NCBI GenBank assembly: GCA_964456985.1
Contig: CAYWDH010000013.1
Location: forward strand, 1 to 61,586
Length of the DNA stretch: 61,586 bases
Origin: WJMT01 sp964456985
Lineage (GTDB): Bacteria > Acidobacteriota > Aminicenantia > Aminicenantales > Aminicenantaceae
Direction: 5' to 3'
Under the pieces are notes generated by a model. It was not told the origin of the DNA. It made no database searches and saw only the letters and a program-made list of their open reading frames with translations. The position numbers and the translations under genes are program-made. This document shows positions 35,477-44,322 of this stretch, piece by piece; the first letter of the stretch is position 1, and every line of letters starts with the position of its first letter.

Positions 35477-35899
35477 ATGATGAGTAAAATAACCCGTTTC
35501 GGAGTGTCACTTGAAGATGAACTTCTGAGGAAATACGATGCTTTATTAGAACGAATAGGCTATAAAAACCGTTCGGAGGCCATAAGGGATTTGATAAGAA
35601 ACCGCCTGGTTAAAGAGGCTTGGGAAGAGGAAGACGAAGAGGTCGTCGGTATACTCAGTCTTGTTTATGACCATGAAAAAAGCGAAGTCACTGAGAAATT
35701 GAATCACATCCAACACCAATTTATAGGAGCCATCGTTAGTTCTACCCATATTCATTTGGATTCTCATAACTGCCTTGAAGTGGTCATATTGAAAGGGAAA
35801 AGTCGGGAGATAGAAAAAATCTCGGATCTGCTTCAATGCACGTTAAATGTAAAACATGGAGGCCTTTTAAGAACAACTATTGGAGAGGGGCTGGAATGA
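35477..35899 (+). CDS. nikR: NikR nickel-responsive regulator
   Basis: A 140-residue ribbon-helix-helix repressor. The N-terminal RHH domain (residues 1-45: KITRFGVSLEDELLRKY... NRSEAIRDLIR) is joined to an ACT-like metal-binding domain. Nickel ligands known from the Escherichia coli protein (H76, H87, H89, C95) correspond to H80, H91, H93 and C99 here, in QHQF and THIHLDSHNC. It should repress nickel-uptake genes when nickel is in excess. The ATG at 35477 follows GGGAG; an ATG three bases later is also possible. It is divergent from btuFDC with a 30-bp palindrome between, so that importer is a plausible target. Confidence 0.95.
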   Translation: MMSKITRFGVSLEDELLRKYDALLERIGYKNRSEAIRDLIRNRLVKEAWEEEDEEVVGILSLVYDHEKSEVTEKLNHIQHQFIGAIVSSTHIHLDSHNCLEVVILKGKSREIEKISDLLQCTLNVKHGGLLRTTIGEGLE

Positions 35900-36482
35900 T
35901 GCATAAAGAGGCAAGCCGCCCGCTTCCTTAATGGAAACAGGCGGCTTGATGGGGATGGAATAAAGGTTAGGGTCTATCCATTTGAAATCCCATGAAAAAA
36001 GGAGGGGTAAAAAAGAGGATTTTTTTTGTTTTTAGCATCTTCATTAATATATACGCCTGAATTTAAATAAAAGTTGCGTTTTTTTTGGAATAATTCTTTT
36101 CTTTCGGGGAAAAATGCCGACATACGGATATTTTTAGTAAACCAGCCCTTTTCTTAAGATGGGTTTGAGGAGCAGAGGCATTTGAATGGGTGATTTTTCT
36201 GTTCTTTTTTTCTTTATAACCAGTTGATAGAAAACAAGATAGAAACAAATTTCTTTGAGATTTCCTTTTCCCCTTTTGACTTATTTAACTGTTTCTATAA
36301 TTATAACATACATTTTACTGATATTTCAAGAAAAAAAATAAAAAAATAAAGAATATCCTTTTTTTGGGCCCATTTTGCAAAAAAAACGGATTAGTGGAGC
36401 CTTTTTTGCCTTTATGGGAATGATTCAGGCTCGAAATTGAAGATTGTATGGTGTATATTAAATATTCCGAGAGGAGTGAGTC
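35900..36482. other. intergenic region, 583 bp
   Basis: No convincing gene. A GC-rich hairpin follows nikR (listed separately). The rest is AT-rich with several long A- and T-runs (near 36030, 36075, 36340-36370), and the last 15 bp hold the ribosome site GAGGAG for the decarboxylase-like gene. Short reading frames on the minus strand here have no ribosome site or recognisable product. Confidence 0.6.
35912..35948 (+). terminator. hairpin after nikR (U-tract absent)
   Basis: CAAGCCGCC (35912-35920) pairs with GGCGGCTTG (35940-35948), with inner TTCC/GGAA pairing around TTAAT. It begins 13 bp after the nikR stop. No T-run follows, so it may stop transcription inefficiently or protect the mRNA end. 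Confidence 0.5.
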
Positions 36483-37904
36483 ATGGATAAGGAAACATTT
36501 CGGAAGCATGGATATGAATTTATTGATTGGGTCGCCGATTATTTGGACAATGTCGGTGAATACCGGATTTGCCCTGACGTACGTCCGGGGGAAATCAAAA
36601 AAAGGCTTCCTAAAAAGGCTCCAGGGAAAGGTGAATCCCTGGATATAATCTTTAATGATTTTAAAAGAAAGATATTTCCCGGAATGACTCATTGGCAGCA
36701 TCCTTCCTGGTTTGCTTATTTCCCGGCAAACAACAGTCCCCCTTCAGTCCTGGCTGAACTGCTGACAGCCGGGATGGGCGCACAGTGTATGATATGGGAA
36801 ACCTCTCCTGCAGCTGCAGAGCTGGAAGAAGTGGTTATGATATGGCTGAAGTCCATGCTCGGCCTTCCAAAGGGGATGACAGGAGTCATCCAGGATACAG
36901 CCTCCACTTCTTCATTGGTAGCTTTGTTGACAGCAAGAGAAAAAACCACTGGATTCAAAAGCAATGAGAAAGGATTTAAAGAACCACTTGTGGTCTATTG
37001 TTCTGAGGAATCTCACTCGAGTGTGGAAAAAGGAGCTAAGATTGCCGGCTTTGGAAAGGAAAATGTAAGACACATATCCACAGATAAAGATTATGCCATG
37101 CTTCCGGGAGAACTTGAAAAATCTATATTGGAAGACATTAACAAAGGATTGAAACCATGCTGTGTGATCGCAACTGTTGGGACGACATCTTCCTCTGCCA
37201 TAGATCCTCTTGATAAGATTGGAGAAATATGCAAGCGTTTTAATGTCTGGCTTCATGTGGATGCCGCTTACGCGGGTACTGCTTCTGTGCTTCCTGAAAA
37301 AAGATGGATGTTCAAGGGAATAGAATATGCGGATTCCTTTGTATTCAATCCTCATAAGTGGATGCTGACTAATTTTGACTGTTCTGCTTATTTTGTTAAA
37401 GAGCCCGAACTTCTTGTACGCACCTTTGAGATCCATCCCGAATACCTAAAAACAGGTGTGGACAGCCAGGTAAAAAATTACAGGGACTGGGGGATTGCAC
37501 TAGGAAGAAGATTTCGTGCTTTAAAGCTGTGGTTTGTTCTCAGGTATTACGGGATTGAAGGCATTCAGGAAATGGTTCGAAAACACATAGAGTTAGCGCA
37601 GTCCTTTAAAGATAAAGTTGAAGGCAGTCCTTTGTTTGAACTTATGGCGCCTGTGCCTTTAAGCCTGGTTTGTTTTCGTTTAAATAACGGGAGTAGCGAA
37701 GAGGAACTGGATAGGATAAACCGGAGACTTTTAGAGGCTGTAAATCAAACAGGGAAAATACATATGACACACACCTCGCTCAAAGGGAAGTATGTGATCC
37801 GGCTGTGTGTGGCATCAAGGACTACGGAAAAAAAGGATGTCAAAAGGGCATGGGAGTTGATAGATAAAAAAGCCCATGAAATCCTTACTCCGTCTTCCAC
37901 GTGA
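36483..37904 (+). CDS. group II pyridoxal-phosphate decarboxylase (aromatic amino acid decarboxylase-like)
   Basis: A 473-residue PLP enzyme of the DOPA/tryptophan decarboxylase type. The start ETFRKHGYEFIDWVADYL and HPSWFAYFPANNSPPSVLAE match the N-terminal substrate region. HVDAAYAG carries the Asp that pairs with the PLP ring, and FNPHKWMLTNFDCSA the Schiff-base lysine. Such enzymes turn Trp, Tyr, Phe or DOPA into amines in the cytoplasm; which one is not readable. It has a good GAGGAG site. The gene stands alone, and its stop overlaps the convergent DUF2961 gene by 20 bp. Confidence 0.9.
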   Translation: MDKETFRKHGYEFIDWVADYLDNVGEYRICPDVRPGEIKKRLPKKAPGKGESLDIIFNDFKRKIFPGMTHWQHPSWFAYFPANNSPPSVLAELLTAGMGAQCMIWETSPAAAELEEVVMIWLKSMLGLPKGMTGVIQDTASTSSLVALLTAREKTTGFKSNEKGFKEPLVVYCSEESHSSVEKGAKIAGFGKENVRHISTDKDYAMLPGELEKSILEDINKGLKPCCVIATVGTTSSSAIDPLDKIGEICKRFNVWLHVDAAYAGTASVLPEKRWMFKGIEYADSFVFNPHKWMLTNFDCSAYFVKEPELLVRTFEIHPEYLKTGVDSQVKNYRDWGIALGRRFRALKLWFVLRYYGIEGIQEMVRKHIELAQSFKDKVEGSPLFELMAPVPLSLVCFRLNNGSSEEELDRINRRLLEAVNQTGKIHMTHTSLKGKYVIRLCVASRTTEKKDVKRAWELIDKKAHEILTPSST

Positions 37905-39894
37905 GCTCATTATCCGGATCCACGAAGCGCGCATAGAATCCCCATCCTCCTCCTCCTTGAAGAATTTTTAAAAGCAGTTTGTTCTTTCCTTTGTGTAGAT
38001 TGACTTTGATTTTATCCTGGTCAGGATAAGCTCCTCTATAGGCAGGATTCGAATGGACCAGTTTGTTGTTCAACCATATTTTAATCCCGTCATCACTTCC
38101 TATGAGCAGTGTGGCTTCTCTGTCGTCGGGGGAATATACATACGTCAGAGCATAAGCCACAGCTCTTTCATTGGGGCTAATCATTCCCTGCAAAGGAAAA
38201 AAGCCTGATTTATCCGCGGATGCGTTTTTCCATTTGAGTTTTTTGTTGTCTTTTCCAGTATGTTCTTCTGAAAGGCCCAGTTCCTTTTCAGGAGGATAAG
38301 ATTTATTAAGCCAGGACATATCAGGCGCATCAAAAGGCCCTATAATTTTCCATTCCTTTATGTAATGCTGGGCACAGGGAGAAATAAATACGCTGATAAA
38401 ACCGAATTCTTTTTCCTCGGATCCAGAATTATTTCCTTTTCCTGCGATAGAGAGGGAAAGAGTGTTTTCTCCTGGATAAAGACGAATATTCTTAAAAGTG
38501 ATTTGGCTGATTTCCCTTTGATTTGAAAATCCGCTGAACTCAACAGGACCTATAGAGAAGGTCGGGCCGCTGCTTGTGATTTTTTCCGCTTTTATTTTTC
38601 CCATTATGGGTGATTTAAGGTAATAAAGTGTGAGATCGTAGAATTCTCCGATGGCAACGTCAAATGTTACGGTAATTTGATCTCCAGTCTCAGCGTTCTC
38701 AGTGATGAGAACAGGATATCTGGTCCCTTCCTGGTTGTAATAGGATGTTAAGGAGGGAGACGCATTTTTGGCTTGAAATCGGATGCCTGTATTCACATCA
38801 ATGTATTGTTTCTGCTCAGACTCCACGTGTTCCTCCCATTGGGGGAGAATGAGTTCATCCGAAGAAGCCAGGGCAAAAGCAAGCCTTTGTCGCACATTGG
38901 GAAGTTCAGGGAAGGGATTGTGGGGTTCTTCCTGATACCAATAAGCGACCGAAGAAAAGAAGTCAGAACGGTTGTTCGCATGCCCGTGTTCTATGGTGAC
39001 CTTTATAGACTTTTGAAAGGGGATAGGGTCTGTGATGTGGTGTCTGTACACGGTGGCTTTTGAGCCTTTTCTAAAGTCAGACTCCTGAAGAGGACATCCG
39101 TAAAAAGGATTGTCTGACTCCCGCATGCCCCATGCATCGGAAAAGTAATCTTCAGAACCCGTTCCATGGAGGGAAGGGGTCTTTTCCCCGTCAATGAAGA
39201 TCATATCGTCCCCTTCTCCCCACCAGCCCATAGCTCTCTGGAGGATACTCAGATTGCACCCCACATAATGACCTTTACCGGAAGCATCCAGGATAAGATA
39301 GTTTTTCCCCGATGTGCACGGCATCTCCTGGCGGTATTGGGCATGAAAATAGGGAGTGTTATCCGGAAGACTTTTAAATTCCCTGTAGTCTATATAAAAG
39401 TAGAAAGCGCCCACTGTCTTTTCACCTTGATTTGTGACTGTGATCCGGCCGGATTTTTGGAAAGGCATGTACCAGTAGCAGTTTTTGGCTCTTCCCTCTG
39501 AGGAACAGTTTATGGCCAGAGAGCTGAAGTTTCGGTTCAAACCATGTCCCACGCCGAAAAAATCTCCTATAGGAGTCTCCACCGATGGATGGCTTTCATT
39601 GTCCCAATACATCCTTAACACTATCTTTCTTCCGTAGAATGGTTCAGCAGAGATGGTAACCCACATATGATGGATGGCTCCCGGCCCTTTTATATAGGCC
39701 AGTTCAGCGGTCTCTCCTGGTTCTATGGATATCCGGTCGTTATTTCCGCCCGAAGAGTCATAGGATGAGACCCTTTTGCTTTTAAAATCCTTTGTTTCGG
39801 AAAGATTTTTGAGAAGGTTTTGGGAGCGGCTTACAGCGTTGCCAAGGGATAGCATTAAAAATGCGATACATAGAGAAACAGTCTTTTTATGCAT
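37885..39894 (-). CDS. DUF2961 (GH172-family) exported protein with C-terminal beta-sandwich
   Basis: A 669-residue secreted or periplasmic protein with a signal peptide (residues 1-24). The DUF2961 domain runs from about residue 40 to 350, with YDSSGGNNDR, GPGAIHHMWVT, HGTGSEDYFSDAWG and a GWWGEGDDMIFIDGE block holding acidic residues. DUF2961 is now classed as glycoside hydrolase family 172, with members acting on fructan anhydrides and D-arabinofuranosides. The C-terminal ~150 residues (LLIGSDDGIKIWLNNKLVH, KGKNKLLLKI) look like a carbohydrate-binding beta-sandwich. Substrate unproven. It ends inside the convergent decarboxylase-like gene. Confidence 0.82.
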   Translation of the reverse strand: MHKKTVSLCIAFLMLSLGNAVSRSQNLLKNLSETKDFKSKRVSSYDSSGGNNDRISIEPGETAELAYIKGPGAIHHMWVTISAEPFYGRKIVLRMYWDNESHPSVETPIGDFFGVGHGLNRNFSSLAINCSSEGRAKNCYWYMPFQKSGRITVTNQGEKTVGAFYFYIDYREFKSLPDNTPYFHAQYRQEMPCTSGKNYLILDASGKGHYVGCNLSILQRAMGWWGEGDDMIFIDGEKTPSLHGTGSEDYFSDAWGMRESDNPFYGCPLQESDFRKGSKATVYRHHITDPIPFQKSIKVTIEHGHANNRSDFFSSVAYWYQEEPHNPFPELPNVRQRLAFALASSDELILPQWEEHVESEQKQYIDVNTGIRFQAKNASPSLTSYYNQEGTRYPVLITENAETGDQITVTFDVAIGEFYDLTLYYLKSPIMGKIKAEKITSSGPTFSIGPVEFSGFSNQREISQITFKNIRLYPGENTLSLSIAGKGNNSGSEEKEFGFISVFISPCAQHYIKEWKIIGPFDAPDMSWLNKSYPPEKELGLSEEHTGKDNKKLKWKNASADKSGFFPLQGMISPNERAVAYALTYVYSPDDREATLLIGSDDGIKIWLNNKLVHSNPAYRGAYPDQDKIKVNLHKGKNKLLLKILQGGGGWGFYARFVDPDNELTWKTE

Positions 39895-39928
39895 GGGATT
39901 CCTCCTTATTTATTCTTTTTTTCTTTCG

Positions 39929-41464
39929 TTAATTTCCCGATGGAACACCGGTTTCTTTAAAGAAATCTTCCGCTTTAGCTGTGATGACATTTTCGGGTTT
40001 TATGTCCAAAGGAAATTCCTGAATGATCAGGTCCTCTCTTAAAATATCTTCAGGCATATCGGGATTGGTGTAGGTAATGGGAGATGGGGTATTGGCCACC
40101 AGATCCTCTTTAAATGATTCGGCATCTTGAGTGATGATGGCAATGTACAGATTTTTATAGTTGAGATACTTTTTAATAGCGGCATTGACTTCCTCAATTT
40201 TTATTTTGGGTATCCTTTCCCTGGCTTCTTCAAGAAAGTTTTTATATCCGTAGTATCTGGAGTCAATTTGCCACCCGAGTCTTTCGCCCAGAGTCTGGGT
40301 ATAGAGTTTCGTGTAGTTGATGAGATACTTTTTGGTGAGTTCGAATCTTTCTTCCGGGATTCCCTCGTCAATAAGTATTTTCAGCTCCCTTATCGCCTGT
40401 CTGAGGACGAAATGCCGGTTGGAGTTTGCTAAAGGTCTTATCCAGATCGAAAAATACTGCTGTTGTCTGCAGTAATTGGTTGCAGGGAATTTCCCACGTC
40501 CTTCGATGAAATGTTCAATATAGGCATAATCACCGTAATTCTGTCCCCTCTCCTCTCTTATTTTCTGAAAAAGATGAGACAGATGCTGTCTGTGTTCGCC
40601 AAAATGGGAGGCAGCTATCCACAGGGCAAAGAAATCAGGATGTGATTTGTTTATGGAAATCGGGAATCCTAAGGAAAGAGCCGTAGCCGGAGTGTTTTTA
40701 TCTGCAATGACAATTTGAAGTCCTTCGGGCATCTTTTGTTCGGGAAGAGTGCGTTCCGGGGTCTTTCCGGGCGGAAGGACAGAAAAATCAGAGAGGATTT
40801 TTTTTGAGAATTCAGCTGGGTATCCGCCGGCGATCCCTATGGTTAAATTTCCTTGGACAAAGTGGTTTTCATAGTAATTTTTCACGTCATCCAGGGTGAG
40901 GCTCTTCACGCTTTTCACTGTTCCCAGTTCATTGTGCCCGTAAGGATGTTCCGTATACATCATTAGATTCAATATCTCTTTCCCAAACTGTTCGTCCATA
41001 TTACTTACTAATGTTTTTTGAAGGAAGTTCAAATGGTCTGTTTTGATCCTGATGAAATCTTCCTCTCTGAATCCCGGGTTTAAAAGCATATTTTTGATTA
41101 TAGAATAGTATTTTTCCAGGTAGTCTTTATGTATGATTCCTGAAAAAACCGTCATTTCTTTGTCGATCTGCATGTCCAAGTAGGCGGCCATAGGATAAAA
41201 TATTTGTGATAGTTCTTTATAGGTATATTCCTTGCTTCCGCCCTCGGAAAGCATTCTGAATGTCAGCGCACTGAGCCCCTCTTTTCCAGCAGGGTCATCC
41301 GCAGAGCCCACGTTTAAAACGAATTTTATACAGACGAGGGGATTATCTTCGAGAGGAAGAAGCTCTGTGTATATGTTTGAATCAGGTTTTTTACTGCAGG
41401 CTGCTGTCAGAAGAATAAGCCCTGCGATAAAAATCAGGCTCTTGTATCCGTTTCTTTTTTTCAT
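39929..41464 (-). CDS. M16-family peptidase homologue, lipoprotein, no zinc motif
   Basis: A 511-residue lipoprotein (signal ending at C23 in LLTAAC). It is organised as two M16 halves: SADDPAGKEGLSALTFRMLSEGG at the place where an active member carries HXXEH, and a second half with AASHFGEHRQHLSHLFQKIREERGQNYG, including the R-Y/YG region of the non-catalytic domain. Because the zinc-binding motif is missing, it is probably the inactive partner of the active M16 protein encoded just upstream. The start overlaps that gene's stop as ATGA. Likely attached to a membrane facing the periplasm. Confidence 0.85.
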   Translation of the reverse strand: MKKRNGYKSLIFIAGLILLTAACSKKPDSNIYTELLPLEDNPLVCIKFVLNVGSADDPAGKEGLSALTFRMLSEGGSKEYTYKELSQIFYPMAAYLDMQIDKEMTVFSGIIHKDYLEKYYSIIKNMLLNPGFREEDFIRIKTDHLNFLQKTLVSNMDEQFGKEILNLMMYTEHPYGHNELGTVKSVKSLTLDDVKNYYENHFVQGNLTIGIAGGYPAEFSKKILSDFSVLPPGKTPERTLPEQKMPEGLQIVIADKNTPATALSLGFPISINKSHPDFFALWIAASHFGEHRQHLSHLFQKIREERGQNYGDYAYIEHFIEGRGKFPATNYCRQQQYFSIWIRPLANSNRHFVLRQAIRELKILIDEGIPEERFELTKKYLINYTKLYTQTLGERLGWQIDSRYYGYKNFLEEARERIPKIKIEEVNAAIKKYLNYKNLYIAIITQDAESFKEDLVANTPSPITYTNPDMPEDILREDLIIQEFPLDIKPENVITAKAEDFFKETGVPSGN

Positions 41465-42804
41465 TGTTCTTCTCCTCCGGTTAAAGTAACCACGGTGCTG
41501 TTTGTCTTTGTGAAGTATTTATGAGCCATCTCCTGTATGTTCTGGGGTGTTATTTTTTGATAAAGGTCGAACAGTTTGTTTATGGAATTCGGATCGGTCG
41601 TGAGGTTTATATAGAAAGCAAGGACACCTGCTGTTCCATCTGTGGTTCCCAGTTGGCGGGCGATGGTGTATTTCATATTGGATTTCACGTCTTCCAGCTT
41701 GTTTTCTGGAACCGGCTCATTTTGAAAGTGTTCCAATTCATTAAGGATCTCATTTTCCACATAAGGGAGGTCTTCCTTCTGCTTTACCACAGCCATGAAT
41801 GTAAGGAGATGAGGGTCTCGTCTTTCAGGAAAATCAGCATAAAGGGCGAGACATTTCTGTTCTTCTATAACAAGACGCTGATACAGAGGAGAAGACCTTG
41901 AAAATCCTATTTCAGCAAGCAGGTCAAGGGCTGCTTTGTCTATTTTCTCATCACTGAAGGCAGGTCCGTGAAAAGCCACGGCTATTCTCGGCATTGTCTG
42001 GCCCGGCCACTCGTAATGAGAGCGCTTTTCTCTTTTCTGCGGGGGTTCTACAGGAATTTTGAGCTCATAGTTTGAGGGCTCCCAATCCCCATAATATTTT
42101 TTAACGTATTCGATCAGCTGTTCATGGTCGTAATCTCCCACCACGAGTATGATGCTGTTGTCAGGAGCATAGAATCTTTTTTTATAGAGTTTGCTGTATT
42201 CGAACTGGTTAGGCATGTCCTCAATATCCTCGAGATAACCCAGTGTGGTGTGTTTATAGGAGTGTTTCTCAAAAGCTTGGTGTCTTAGAGTTTCATACAA
42301 GCGCCTGCCCGGATTGGAAACGCTGGAGTAGTATTCTCCCTCGATAACCGCTGCCTCGGTTATAAGCATTTCTTCATTGTAATAAAGATTTATAAACCTA
42401 TCAGCTTCGGTTTTGACTACTTTTTCAAGATTCTCTCTACCAGCAAACACGACAAAATAACAGGTGTAATCGTCAGAAGTGTAGCCGTTTGTCCCAGCTC
42501 CGAGCTCGGTAAGAAAGTCATCGTATTTTTCTCTTGGAATATTTTTGGTCCCTTTGAACATCATGTGTTCAAAAAAATGAGCGAACCCGGATTTTCCAGG
42601 TTCTATTTCGTTTCTGGAACCTGATCTTACAATGGTGTAATAGGAAATGATATGGGGATTTTTCAGGGGAACCGATACCACGGTAAGCCCGTTTTCAAGT
42701 TTTTCGATCTTTGTATCATACGGGAAAACATCCGAACTCCATAGAACCAGAGGGCATGACAGCAAAGCAAGAACAATGAACGCTGTGCATATATTTTTTA
42801 CCAT
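41461..42804 (-). CDS. M16-family zinc peptidase (insulinase-type), active subunit
   Basis: A 447-residue exported zinc peptidase. After a signal peptide (residues 1-24), the inverted zinc motif is H76-F-F-E79-H80 in GFAHFFEHMMFKGT, followed by VIEGEYYSS, which supplies the distal Glu ligand. The second half contains the usual partner domain. Pairs of one active and one inactive M16 protein form heterodimers in many bacteria and degrade peptides in the periplasm. The ATG at 42804 is taken because AAGGAGG is just upstream and a signal peptide follows; a longer frame would place 52 polar residues before it. Confidence 0.92.
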   Translation of the reverse strand: MVKNICTAFIVLALLSCPLVLWSSDVFPYDTKIEKLENGLTVVSVPLKNPHIISYYTIVRSGSRNEIEPGKSGFAHFFEHMMFKGTKNIPREKYDDFLTELGAGTNGYTSDDYTCYFVVFAGRENLEKVVKTEADRFINLYYNEEMLITEAAVIEGEYYSSVSNPGRRLYETLRHQAFEKHSYKHTTLGYLEDIEDMPNQFEYSKLYKKRFYAPDNSIILVVGDYDHEQLIEYVKKYYGDWEPSNYELKIPVEPPQKREKRSHYEWPGQTMPRIAVAFHGPAFSDEKIDKAALDLLAEIGFSRSSPLYQRLVIEEQKCLALYADFPERRDPHLLTFMAVVKQKEDLPYVENEILNELEHFQNEPVPENKLEDVKSNMKYTIARQLGTTDGTAGVLAFYINLTTDPNSINKLFDLYQKITPQNIQEMAHKYFTKTNSTVVTLTGGEEQ

Positions 42805-42889
42805 TCCTTTCCTCCTTGGTTGATTATTCTTCCACGTTTGTGCCTGTCTCTCTTCAGTATGAGATATAAAAATTCTGGCATTTATTGTT

Positions 42890-43330
42890 CTATTTTTTTG
42901 AGAGCCAGCCAAATAAAGCCATTTTCTTAAGGTCCTTTGGAGTATATGGCTTGATGTCAAGAACTGGTGTTCCTTCGATCATATCTATTCCGGATACTTT
43001 TAACACATTTTTGTCTCTTGACAGTAATTTAACGATGGTCATTCCTAAGGGATTAGGCCTGTTAGGGCTTCTTGTGGAGAAGACGCCTCTTTTTTTTTCG
43101 TCATGAGGAGGATGAGCAAAGAGATTTCTCTGCTTGGACTTATGAAAAGCAAATATTATGATCAAGTGGGAAAAACCGTCTATGTCTTTGAGGCCCGGTT
43201 CAAATTCCTTGAATATTTCAAGTTCCCCTTCTGGATTTCCAGAATCATTTAAGCCTTTTTCTTTGGTTTTTTTTATGTCTTCTTTTTTTTTAAAAGGAGA
43301 ATGGACGACTCCGATTGGTTTAATATACAT
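42890..43330 (-). CDS. trmO: TrmO-type tRNA (N6-threonylcarbamoyladenosine) methyltransferase
   Basis: A 146-residue single-domain member of the TrmO (UPF0066/TsaA) family. TrmO uses S-adenosylmethionine to methylate t6A37 in tRNAs reading ACY codons. Family motifs are PIGVVHSPF at the start, EPGLKDIDGFSHLIIIFAF, GVFSTRSPNRPNPLG (the signature around the conserved Arg/Asn residues), and GTPVLDIKPY. The ATG lies 11 bp inside the end of ilvE, indicating co-transcription; earlier starts would overlap ilvE more. The C-terminal domain of longer TrmO proteins is absent. Confidence 0.9.
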   Translation of the reverse strand: MYIKPIGVVHSPFKKKEDIKKTKEKGLNDSGNPEGELEIFKEFEPGLKDIDGFSHLIIIFAFHKSKQRNLFAHPPHDEKKRGVFSTRSPNRPNPLGMTIVKLLSRDKNVLKVSGIDMIEGTPVLDIKPYTPKDLKKMALFGWLSKK

Positions 43331-44282
43331 AAGTAAGCCATTTTTCGTACTTTTTAATCTTTCCCCTGACACAGTTGGCATAGGTTTCGCGTATTTTTAT
43401 TGTTATTTCGCCTGGTTTCCCTTTTCCGATAACAGAGTCTTTTTCCGGTAAATCTTTATCAGACGCATCTTTAGCTTTCGTTATAGGAGCGATTTCTGCA
43501 GCTGTGCCGGAGAAAAAAGCTTCATCAGCATTAAGGAAGTCCTGTTTTGTGATGGGTTCGATTTTTGTTTTAATCCCCAGGTCTTCAGCAATTTCCAGTA
43601 TGCTTGTCCGTGTTATGCCTTCCAATACAGATTCAGAACGGTCATTTGTTTTGAGAATCCCGTCTTTGTAAATAAAAATATTTTCTCCGGGCCCTTCAGC
43701 AACATTTTTTTCAAGGTTAAGGAACAGGGCTTCGTCACATCCTTTTTCTCGGGCTATGAGACCGCAGATGGTTGACTGGACATAGATACCTCCCAGTTTT
43801 GCAGACATATCATACTGGCTGTGATGGACACGCCTCCATGGAAGAATATACACCTTGACTCCTGTTAAAGCGTTTTCTCCGAGATAGGCTCCCCACTCCC
43901 ATGCGCCTACCAGAAGTTCTACGGGGCATTCTTTTGGGATAAGTCCCAGATTTCCGTAAGAATAGAACAATAGCGGGCGAATATAGGCAGCTTCCAGGTT
44001 GTTTTTCTTTATCACGGATTTTATGACTTCAGTGATCTCTTTTTTTGAATAGGGAGGCTTCATTTTCAGGATGCTGGCCGAATGCATGAATCTGTCTAAG
44101 TGTTCTTCCAGTCGAAAGACAGCCGGCCCTTTTGATGTATTATAGGCTCTTATGCCTTCAAATACAGAATTACCGTAATGAAGAGCATGGGTCATGGGAT
44201 GTATAATTGCTTCTGGCCAATCATGAAATTTTCCCATAAACCAGTACTTTTTTGCTTTAGGAAAACTTTTGTTAGTGAACAT
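43320..44282 (-). CDS. ilvE: branched-chain amino acid aminotransferase
   Basis: A 320-residue class IV PLP transaminase interconverting Val, Leu and Ile with their 2-oxo acids in the cytoplasm. Key segments: ALHYGNSVFEGIRAY, YIRPLLFYSYGNLG, the Schiff-base lysine in SAKLGGIYVQS, and AEGPGENIFI with SVLEGITRTSIL. The C-terminus also matches BCAT (FFSGTAAEIAPI). AAAGGAG lies ahead of the ATG. It overlaps trmO by 11 bp and follows a SAM methyltransferase gene by 40 bp on the same strand, so the three may be one transcript. Confidence 0.93.
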   Translation of the reverse strand: MFTNKSFPKAKKYWFMGKFHDWPEAIIHPMTHALHYGNSVFEGIRAYNTSKGPAVFRLEEHLDRFMHSASILKMKPPYSKKEITEVIKSVIKKNNLEAAYIRPLLFYSYGNLGLIPKECPVELLVGAWEWGAYLGENALTGVKVYILPWRRVHHSQYDMSAKLGGIYVQSTICGLIAREKGCDEALFLNLEKNVAEGPGENIFIYKDGILKTNDRSESVLEGITRTSILEIAEDLGIKTKIEPITKQDFLNADEAFFSGTAAEIAPITKAKDASDKDLPEKDSVIGKGKPGEITIKIRETYANCVRGKIKKYEKWLTYVY

Positions 44283-44322
44283 CCTTTCTCCTTTTTTGTT
44301 TTTTCCTGTTAGTTATTATATG

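Noticed and set aside
36063..36248. 61-codon minus-strand frame between nikR and the decarboxylase-like gene
   Set aside because: AT-rich, Lys/Phe-biased composition from homopolymer runs, no ribosome site, no family resemblance.
42805..42960. 52-codon N-terminal extension of the active M16 peptidase
   Set aside because: The internal ATG at 42804 has AAGGAGG and a signal peptide directly after it; the extension is polar and overlaps trmO.
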